DNA of 64,000 nt from Chryseobacterium jejuense (GTDB lineage: Bacteria > Bacteroidota > Bacteroidia > Flavobacteriales > Weeksellaceae): assembly GCF_017877355.1 (NCBI RefSeq), contig NZ_JAGIPR010000001.1:310001-374000 (forward strand). The letters run 5' to 3'. The position numbers and the translations under genes were made by a program. The notes beneath the pieces were generated by a model. That model was not told where the DNA came from, ran no database searches, and saw only the letters and a list, made by a program, of their open reading frames with translations. Below are positions 57,975 through 64,000 of this stretch, piece by piece (positions within the stretch are counted from its first letter, which is position 1; each line of letters opens with the position of its first letter).

Positions 57975-58292
57975 TTGATTAATTCTATGAAAAAGATGAT
58001 TTTGTTTTTTTTATTATTTGCTCCTAAAGTTTGGTATGCACAGGATGGGATAGGTGGAAATGCTAATATTCCGGAAAATTCTGCAGGTATATTATTCTCA
58101 ACACTCATTCTTTTCCCCTTTGTTGATTCTATTCAGAATCAGAACAGGATGTTGTTTTTTTGGATAATGCTGCTAAGGCAGTATTTAAGGGGTATTATTT
58201 CTTGGAAGATGTTAGAAGATTATCGCAATATATTCCAGACCAAGAGTCTGGGAAAGAACCTTTTTGAAAAGATGGATTTATGGAAAGAATAA
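57975..58292 (+). pseudogene. Frameshifted, truncated copy of the secreted protein gene at 61544
   Basis: The first residues (from Met 58 positions in: MKKMILFFLLFAPKVWYAQ) and PENSAGILF, then SIQNQNRML, match the protein at 61.5 kb. A one-base loss in a T7 run near 58152 shifts the frame; in the other frame VFLDNAAKAVFKGYYFLEDV matches VFLDNAGTAGFEGYYFWDDA. A later two-base loss near 58230 restores the frame (IFQTKSLGKNLFEK against IFQTKILGKNLFKT), after which homology ends. It overlaps the next start by 13 bases. Confidence 0.85.
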
Positions 58293-59746
58293 ATATTAAA
58301 AACAGGATGGTCTTGATCTTTTTTTTGTTTTTATCTTGTGTATTCTATACTCAGAAATGGTCTCCTGAAAAAATAGACCGTTTACAAGACACAATAGGAG
58401 CCCAATACCTACAGGGAGGCAGGATTCATGATGGGATTGAACAAACTAAAAAAGCAATACGATTATCAGAGGAAATAAATTATACAAAAGGTCGGGCAAG
58501 AGGATATATTCATATGGTAAATTTTCTCCATTCTTTGGGGAAATACAATGAAGAACAACTATACCTGCAAAAGGCGGAAGCTCTTTATTATACATTTGAT
58601 GACGATCCTGCATTGCTGTCAGCGTTTTTTGCCGCGTATGCAAAAAATTATCAAGAATTAGGATTGATTGAAAAATCTAACGAAAGCTTTGATAAAGCAC
58701 TAAAGGAAGCACTAAAAATAAAAGATGAACAGCGAAAAAGGAAACGTTTGCATTATATTTATGGAAGTAAGGCTATAAACTTCGGACTGATTGGATATAA
58801 TGATTCCATGTACTATTATGTACACAAAGCTTACAAAATTTTACCCAGAGTGGTGGAAGCAACTAATCTTACAAGTTATTTTCTTGAAAATAAGAAAAAT
58901 CTGGACTCTGCAAAATTTTATCTTCATGAGGCTGAAGTTTTACTGAAAAGCTCTACGGAAACATTCGACTATTTGGTCTTTAATTATATGTCCGGCCAGT
59001 ATTATGAAAATATAAAAAACTATAATAAGGCTTTGGAGTTCTACGAAAAATCTCTCACTTTATCAATTAAGATGAACAGGCCTAAAAATATGATGAAGAA
59101 TTATAAAGAAATAGCTGAAATTTATAATCTCCAGAACAATGTTTATAAAGCTAATGAATATCTGCAAAAATATACAAAAATTCGGGATAGCTTTGAGAAA
59201 GGTAATTTAATCGCTTTACAGACCTCTGGAAAAAAAATCATTAACGATGAAAAGAAACAGATTCAAGAGTCAAATAAGAAATGGTATTACATTATTGCAG
59301 GATTATTTTTAGGGATAACAACTCTAATAGTTTTACGGTGTGGTACCTATTACAAGAAAGTGCAGGAAAAAGATCTATTGTTGAAAGAAAATACAACAAC
59401 TATTTTGCAAAAAGATTTACAGGTTAAAGTATTGGAGCAAAAAGTAAATGAAACTTTTGATGAAATAATACAATTAGCAAAAGAAAGCCATCCTGAGTTC
59501 TGGGGACGTTTTCAAGAGGTTTATCCCGATTTTCGCAGTAAAATTCTCAGTATTAATCCTACTTTAAAAGTTTCCGAACTTGTATTAACTGCTTATATTT
59601 ATTTAGGATTCAATACAAAAGATATTGCTAATTATACCTTTAAGGCTGTTCAGACTATAAAAAATAATAAATACAATTTAAGGAAAAGATTAAATATCCC
59701 TGCACAGGAAGATATCGTAGTTTGGATAAGAAATCAGACAGGGTAA
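58280..59746 (+). CDS. TPR membrane-tethered LuxR-type regulator
   Basis: A 488-residue protein with an N-terminal signal-like segment (VLIFFLFLSCVFYTQ), TPR repeats at about 30-320 (YYENIKNYNKALEFYEKSL), one transmembrane helix at about 335-352 (WYYIIAGLFLGITTLIVL), a coiled coil, and a C-terminal LuxR-like HTH (LVLTAYIYLGFNTKDIANYT, AVQTIKNNKYNLRKRLN). TPRs would be periplasmic and the HTH cytoplasmic, so it could transmit an envelope signal straight to DNA. ATG at 58304 is an alternative start. It sits between the broken and the intact secreted-protein genes. Confidence 0.88.
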   Translation: MERINIKNRMVLIFFLFLSCVFYTQKWSPEKIDRLQDTIGAQYLQGGRIHDGIEQTKKAIRLSEEINYTKGRARGYIHMVNFLHSLGKYNEEQLYLQKAEALYYTFDDDPALLSAFFAAYAKNYQELGLIEKSNESFDKALKEALKIKDEQRKRKRLHYIYGSKAINFGLIGYNDSMYYYVHKAYKILPRVVEATNLTSYFLENKKNLDSAKFYLHEAEVLLKSSTETFDYLVFNYMSGQYYENIKNYNKALEFYEKSLTLSIKMNRPKNMMKNYKEIAEIYNLQNNVYKANEYLQKYTKIRDSFEKGNLIALQTSGKKIINDEKKQIQESNKKWYYIIAGLFLGITTLIVLRCGTYYKKVQEKDLLLKENTTTILQKDLQVKVLEQKVNETFDEIIQLAKESHPEFWGRFQEVYPDFRSKILSINPTLKVSELVLTAYIYLGFNTKDIANYTFKAVQTIKNNKYNLRKRLNIPAQEDIVVWIRNQTG

Positions 59747-59851
59747 AGAATTTAGAATTTAGGAAGGATTTCAAATATTTCTGAAAATAGAATATAGCTC
59801 TTGGGGTAAAAAGTATGTTCTGATTGATATGTTTTCTACACTAATTTTGGT

Positions 59852-59882
59852 AAGGTACTTTGTTGGTACCTTATTTTTTTTG
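59852..59882 (+). terminator. Terminator of the TPR-LuxR gene
   Basis: AAGGTAC, loop TTTGTTG, GTACCTT, then ATTTTTTTT. Its core recurs after the second regulator gene. Confidence 0.85.
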
Positions 59883-59958
59883 ATTTAATCGATGACTTGT
59901 TTTGCTTTGTGCCTTCAAAATTTTGAAACTCTAAATTTCCCCATGTAAAAAAACACTA

Positions 59959-60069
59959 ATGAAAAATAATGGATACTTTGATCTTAAAAAACTCATGATT
60001 GAACAGGTAGATAAAACCTTAGAAATATTATACAAAGATCGTATCCGTGATCTTTATATTGTATCATAA
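59959..60069 (+). CDS. Uncertain 36-residue ORF
   Basis: The frame reads MKNNGYFDLKKLMIEQVDK, then TLEILYKDRIRDLYIVS. It could be a real small protein or the remnant of a gene lost during duplication. No RBS stands out. Confidence 0.25.
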   Translation: MKNNGYFDLKKLMIEQVDKTLEILYKDRIRDLYIVS

Positions 60070-60113
60070 TTATCATTGTCTTTAAGAAATACTAATTAAA
60101 GCTGTCTATTGGC

Positions 60114-60578
60114 ATGAGTTCGAAACAAAACAAAACAAATTATAGAGAAAAAAATAAGATTTATTATATAGCTATTGGAGGTGTTGCTGCAGCGGTTTCA
60201 TTAATGTATTATTTGTTATTTTCTTCAAATGACAGGAATACGGAAAAAGCAGATCTATTGATTGATAAAAACAAGCACAAGATCTTTGATGAAATTATTC
60301 AACTGGCAAAGAATAACAGTCCCGAATTTTGGGCGCATTTTCAGGAACAGTACCCTGACTTTCGGAAAAAAATTTTGGTACTTAATGCTAACCTTAAAGT
60401 TTCTGAACTTATCTTCTGTGCATATATTTTTTTAGGCTTTACAACTAAAGATATAGCTAAGTATACTTTTAAAGCAGTACAGACCATCAAAAACAATAAA
60501 AGTAATTTAAGAAAAAGGCTTAATATTCCTGTTCAACATGATACAACCTTATGGTTACGAAAAAAACTTGAAGAATAG
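60114..60578 (+). CDS. Short membrane-tethered LuxR-type regulator, no TPRs
   Basis: A 154-residue protein: a basic N-terminus, one transmembrane helix (YYIAIGGVAAAVSLMYYLLF), and a C-terminal HTH that is very close to that of the gene at 58.3 kb (ELIFCAYIFLGFTTKDIAKY, AVQTIKNNKSNLRKRLNIP). The TPR sensor is missing. It might be a truncated duplicate or a constitutive or dominant partner that competes for DNA. It is upstream of the intact secreted-protein genes. Confidence 0.82.
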   Translation: MSSKQNKTNYREKNKIYYIAIGGVAAAVSLMYYLLFSSNDRNTEKADLLIDKNKHKIFDEIIQLAKNNSPEFWAHFQEQYPDFRKKILVLNANLKVSELIFCAYIFLGFTTKDIAKYTFKAVQTIKNNKSNLRKRLNIPVQHDTTLWLRKKLEE

Positions 60579-60610
60579 TTTTTTGTTGATTATCAGTGTT
60601 TTGAAATATT

Positions 60611-60640
60611 GAGTACTTCGTTGGTACCTAAGTTTTTTGG
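60611..60640 (+). repeat. Second copy of the regulator 3' element
   Basis: GAGTACTTCGTTGGTACCTA, then AGTTTTTT, matches GGTACTTTGTTGGTACCTTA at 59854 except for a few bases. It lies about 30 bases past the short regulator gene and can fold AGTAC/GTACC-like with a T-run. Confidence 0.75.
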
Positions 60641-60806
60641 TTACATAGAGTAATTTTATGTGATTTGTAATAAGTAACACTGTAATTATCCAGGTTTACT
60701 ACTAATACAGATTAAGATGAAAAATTATAATTATATTCTGGCTTTTGCCATTCCAATTATAGCAGAATATATCTAATGGTAAAACACAATTCTAAAAACA
60801 TGTACA

Positions 60807-61532
60807 ATGCAAAAAAAATTTATTATTTATGGAGCTATACTAGTTCCCATGTTCTCTTTAGCTCAAGTGGGGATAAGGACAATTTCTCCTAATGCGAGCC
60901 TTCATATAGAGCCGACAAGTATTTCGGCTCCTACAGGGATAGATGGAATCTTGATTCCCAGGGTAAAATCATTTCCTATTGCTCAGTCGAAGGGGCATAC
61001 CGTTTTCTTATTTCAGCATGCTACACTTCCGGATGGTTTTTATTATTGGGATGGCATAAGCTGGGTTTCCTTTCTTAGCAATTATAACCGGCTGTATGAT
61101 GATAGTATTTATGCAGTAACCGGAGTTGGTTATTCTGCTTCAGGAAATACAGAGAATAGTGTATTATTTAGCACATTAAAGGCATATGATACCACAGGTT
61201 TTTCTGTTTCTGGTAATCAGATTACTGTAGGGAAAAGTGGAACTTATCTGGTCAGTCTTAATTCCGCATTAAAAAAAACTGTTGGTACAGTCAATGAGAA
61301 TAGAGCAATTTATACTTATCGGATAAAAAAGAACGGAGTAACAGTTTTGACAACTTCTAACTCCATAACTAATGAAGGTACAACAGCAACCAGCGTGGCG
61401 CTTAGCGGAATTTTAAATCTGGCTCAGAATGATGTTATAATAGTTACTGTACAGAAAACTACTGAGACAGGAAGTACATCATACACAGGTTATGGAACCA
61501 ACTGTATTACAATGACGTACCTGAATGATTAA
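60807..61532 (+). CDS. Secreted protein, jelly-roll-like, family member 1
   Basis: A 241-residue protein with signal MQKKFIIYGAILVPMFSLAQ. The N-terminal module (about 20-95) has ISPNASLHIEPTSISAPTG and GFYYWDGISWVSFLS, which is typical of Bacteroidota tail-fibre- or adhesin-like starts. The C-terminal part (about 100-241) has alternating strands, KSGTYLVSLNSALKKTV and ILNLAQNDVIIVTVQKT, that fit a C1q/TNF-like jelly-roll. No T9SS C-terminal sorting signal is seen. A short signal-like ORF at 60717 precedes it. Confidence 0.75.
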   Translation: MQKKFIIYGAILVPMFSLAQVGIRTISPNASLHIEPTSISAPTGIDGILIPRVKSFPIAQSKGHTVFLFQHATLPDGFYYWDGISWVSFLSNYNRLYDDSIYAVTGVGYSASGNTENSVLFSTLKAYDTTGFSVSGNQITVGKSGTYLVSLNSALKKTVGTVNENRAIYTYRIKKNGVTVLTTSNSITNEGTTATSVALSGILNLAQNDVIIVTVQKTTETGSTSYTGYGTNCITMTYLND

Positions 61533-61543
61533 TCTTTAATGCT

Positions 61544-62308
61544 ATGAAAAAGATAACTTTATTTTTCTTAATGCTTCCTCTAGGATGTTTGTTTGGTCAG
61601 AATGGGATAGGTATAAACACCAGTGCTCCGCAGGCTCTGCTGGATATACAGGCAAAAAATACTGGAACTCCGGAAAACTCTGCAGGTATATTATTCCCAA
61701 CTGTAAGTCGCTTTTCGTCAGTGGATCCTATTCAGAATCAGAATGGAATGTTGGTCTTTTTGGATAATGCCGGTACAGCAGGTTTTGAGGGGTACTATTT
61801 CTGGGATGATGCCAGAAAACTATGGCAGTATATTTTCCAGACTAAGATTCTAGGAAAGAATCTATTTAAGACGATTGCTTCAGGAAATGGATTTCCTGTA
61901 ATTGCAAGTGGTGATTCAAATACTAATGTTTGGTTTAAAGCACCGTTCACAGGTTTGGAAGCTCCGGATGCCAATTATACATTACAGAATGGCGATGTAG
62001 TTGTAGGGAAAACCGGGAATTATTCATTATTCTTTACCGGTGGTGTATACAAAAATATGGGTGATCTTGGAGCAACAATAACAGAAGTGGGAGTCTTTAT
62101 AAATAATGGGACAAGTCCTGTTCTTATAGCAAAATCACCTTTACCGTCAGCTGATAACGCTAAAAGGAGTACCAATCATACGATTTCGAATATTATAACA
62201 TTAACGAAAGGACAGAGAATATCGGTGCAAACAAGAAGAACTAATTCCTGTGATACGGCTGTTGGGCCGGAGTCAGTTTATACACTAACCTTATCTTATT
62301 TGGATTAA
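61544..62308 (+). CDS. Secreted protein, jelly-roll-like, family member 2
   Basis: A 254-residue protein with signal MKKITLFFLMLPLGCLFGQ. NGIGINTSAPQALLDIQAKN opens it, GTPENSAGILFPTVSRFSSV is the shared N-module, and GYYFWDDARKLWQYIFQTK the WDD motif. GKTGNYSLFFTGGVYKNMGD and TLTKGQRISVQTRR resemble a C1q-like barrel. It starts 11 bases after member 1 and is cotranscribed. Confidence 0.75.
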   Translation: MKKITLFFLMLPLGCLFGQNGIGINTSAPQALLDIQAKNTGTPENSAGILFPTVSRFSSVDPIQNQNGMLVFLDNAGTAGFEGYYFWDDARKLWQYIFQTKILGKNLFKTIASGNGFPVIASGDSNTNVWFKAPFTGLEAPDANYTLQNGDVVVGKTGNYSLFFTGGVYKNMGDLGATITEVGVFINNGTSPVLIAKSPLPSADNAKRSTNHTISNIITLTKGQRISVQTRRTNSCDTAVGPESVYTLTLSYLD

Positions 62309-62313
62309 TAATT

Positions 62314-63126
62314 ATGAAAAATATTTCAACTTTATTTATAATCGGTAACATCTTTTGTTTTGGCTTTTTAAGTTCTCAGGTCGGCATCAATACCAATGCT
62401 GCCAAAACCACATTAGAAATTAAAACAAAAGACAAAGATAATCCGTTGAGCAATGAAGGAGTAATCGTATCAAGGGTAACCTCACTGAATATAACAAGTG
62501 CCAAACAACATGGATTATTGGTTTTCCTTGACTTCGAAGATCCCCTCACTGAGGCTATTGAAAAAGGGTTTTATTGGTGGAACAATACAAGTAATACATG
62601 GATTCCCATTTTTTCTATGAATAAGATGACCAGGGACAAAACCATTACCTATGTAAGCTGTAAAAATGTATTTGATGAAGGCCCCTTAACTTCTGTTTCA
62701 ACCAATGTAAGAACTCTTGGTTTTGACAGTACTACACTTATTGCTAATGATGCGAGTAACTTTGCAGTCAATGCTGCTGGAGAACTGGTTGTCCAAAAAG
62801 CAGGCACCTATCATGTTCAGGGCGTACTTTCTCTTCACAGCATTACAAATGGTAATAATGCAGCCAGAGATGCCTATGAAGGAATCATTTTGGTAAATGG
62901 TGCAGAGCCTGTACCTAATCTGCGCACTGCATACGGATTTCCTAGCGGCCAAAATGTTCTTGACAGCAACACAGCAATTTCCGGTTTTGTGACCTTAAAT
63001 GTAAATGACAGGATCCGATTCTCCATAAACAGATATTATAAAGACCCTACTTTTACAGATTCTGCTACAATTACCCCCAACGGTATGCTTTCTAATCTTA
63101 CGTTGCGGTATATGGGTAATTTTTAA
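62314..63126 (+). CDS. Secreted protein, jelly-roll-like, family member 3
   Basis: A 270-residue protein with signal ending near FGFLSSQ. SQVGINTNAAKTTLEIKTKD opens it, GFYWWNNTSNTWIPIFSMN is the N-module end, and QKAGTYHVQGVLSLHSITNG, DAYEGIILVNGAEPVP and AISGFVTLNVNDRIRFSIN are the jelly-roll strands. It starts 5 bases after member 2, so all three form one operon. Confidence 0.75.
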   Translation: MKNISTLFIIGNIFCFGFLSSQVGINTNAAKTTLEIKTKDKDNPLSNEGVIVSRVTSLNITSAKQHGLLVFLDFEDPLTEAIEKGFYWWNNTSNTWIPIFSMNKMTRDKTITYVSCKNVFDEGPLTSVSTNVRTLGFDSTTLIANDASNFAVNAAGELVVQKAGTYHVQGVLSLHSITNGNNAARDAYEGIILVNGAEPVPNLRTAYGFPSGQNVLDSNTAISGFVTLNVNDRIRFSINRYYKDPTFTDSATITPNGMLSNLTLRYMGNF

Positions 63127-63748
63127 AAAAATTATCTATGAAGTGTAAAAACTGGATAGTCTTATTTTTCAGCTAAGCCTTTGTTGATACTTTATATTGT
63201 ATGGAATGTCAATGCTTCCTTGTTCAATTTCAAAATTGAAATACAAAACCAAAATGGAAGTTTCAACTCATACCGGTGTTATAAGATTGGTCTTCCTACG
63301 ATTTAATTAAAAAAAACATAATAAAAATACACAATGAAAAATTCAATTATTTTGGAAACTGCTTTGGTTTCTATCCTTATTTTGATCAAGTCTTACTGAT
63401 ACACTGAACCGCGATATAGTACTGGATTCAATATAGCCAACAATAGTATTCTTAATTTTTATATTACCCCAAACATTTATTTAGAGGTTATTTCATAATG
63501 CTTATGTATCGGCAATAATGTTTTATGATTAGCTGCAAACACCTGACGATTAAGTATGCTGAAAATGAAAAACACTAACCTTCATTACAAGCTTTATTTC
63601 TGTATGCACTCTTCGCAAATTTTAATGTTGCCTGAGATTCAGTGATCAAAACTCCTAATTCAATGAATTTGGAAAGAACAAGGTAAACCTGGTCAATCTA
63701 TAAATCATATCGAAAACTCTAAATGTTAAACTTTGAAATATTATTATT
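63127..63748. other. Gap with decayed signal-peptide ORF
   Basis: About 620 bases with no intact gene. At 63334-63399 a short frame reads MKNSIILETALVSILILIKS and then stops, followed by scraps with no long frame. It looks like a degraded family member. Confidence 0.45.
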
Positions 63749-64000
63749 ATGAAAAATTTATTATTTGCAATCTTATTGGTATTACCCAATATTATTTATT
63801 CGCAGGCAGGAAATGTCGGAGTAAATACAGTAGTTCCGGGCAGTACTTTTACTGTGAATGGATCTATAGCGGGGCAGTATAAAAGGACATCAGTTTCTAC
63901 AACACTTGGTATTGGAGATTTCTATATGGCTTTTACTGGTTCTTCAGCAGGGACATTCACTTTACCAGCTGCAATAGCAGCAGCACCTGCCACTGGAAAT
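63749..64000 (+). CDS. Secreted protein, family member 4 (cut off by the window end)
   Basis: 84 residues up to the end of the window. Signal MKNLLFAILLVLPNIIYSQ is followed by AGNVGVNTVVPGSTFTVNG, the VGxNT-P-T--VNG start shared with tail-fibre-like and adhesin proteins of Bacteroidota. SAGTFTLPAAIAAAPATGN ends the visible part. The gene continues beyond 64000. Confidence 0.75.
   Translation, partial: MKNLLFAILLVLPNIIYSQAGNVGVNTVVPGSTFTVNGSIAGQYKRTSVSTTLGIGDFYMAFTGSSAGTFTLPAAIAAAPATGN

Larger units (their letters stand above)
59747..60113. other. Gap between the two regulator genes
   Basis: About 367 bases holding a terminator at 59852-59882 and a short open frame at 59959-60069. No other gene is seen. 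Confidence 0.5.

Noticed and set aside
60807..63126. Type IX secretion substrates
   Set aside because: The proteins end within the predicted jelly-roll (TMTYLND, LTLSYLD, LRYMGNF) and have no recognisable T9SS C-terminal domain.

Overview
The window comes from a Bacteroidota chromosome, most likely Chryseobacterium or a close Weeksellaceae relative. It is AT-rich, several promoters carry the Bacteroidota -7 element TAnnTTTG, and the gene content fits: monomeric NADP-isocitrate dehydrogenase, TonB-dependent receptors, a DcaP-like porin, LytS/LytTR two-component genes, TPR-LuxR membrane regulators and many lipoproteins. The genus is inferred from protein character; no search was possible.

Layout. 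0.1-9.1 kb holds two metallo-beta-lactamase-fold hydrolases (the second a possible AHL lactonase of the AidC kind), a GNAT, an AraC regulator with an aldo/keto reductase, and a TonB receptor. 9.2-12.3 kb holds icd and tpx, divergently transcribed. 12.3-23.7 kb is a long same-strand run of small stress or detoxification-type genes: two Crp/Fnr regulators, VOC/PhnB proteins, DinB-fold proteins, SRPBCC proteins, hydrolases, an SDR, a DoxX protein and DUF763. 23.9-30.6 kb holds an S9 peptidase, an ECF sigma factor with two small partners, a membrane-anchored J-domain protein and a DcaP-like porin. 31-44 kb is mostly housekeeping: gcvP, a YggS/AAA ATPase pair, an SMR pump, a LytS/LytTR pair, dgt and an SPFH protein. 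44-56.3 kb has a tandem DUF4377 lipoprotein, a three-gene envelope operon, an Mpo1-like protein, an APC permease, a CocE-type hydrolase and a TPR protein/outer-membrane barrel pair.

At 56.4 kb the character changes. A tRNA-Arg(UCG) is followed by a decayed, N-terminally truncated serine recombinase, then a very AT-rich spacer, then a family of secreted proteins. These have a short N-terminal module and what looks like a C1q/TNF-like jelly-roll, and they are interleaved with membrane-tethered LuxR-type regulators. The family has expanded by duplication: 57.7-58.3 kb carries broken copies of the two genes that are intact at 60.8-62.3 kb, and the two regulator genes are paralogous through their HTH domains and shared 3' flank. 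More members follow to the window edge. This regulator-plus-surface-protein array is the best candidate for an undescribed system.

Intergenic spaces carry several families of dispersed inverted repeats and one 7-bp tandem array. Three genes of 26-57 codons were found by reading the gaps on the minus strand.
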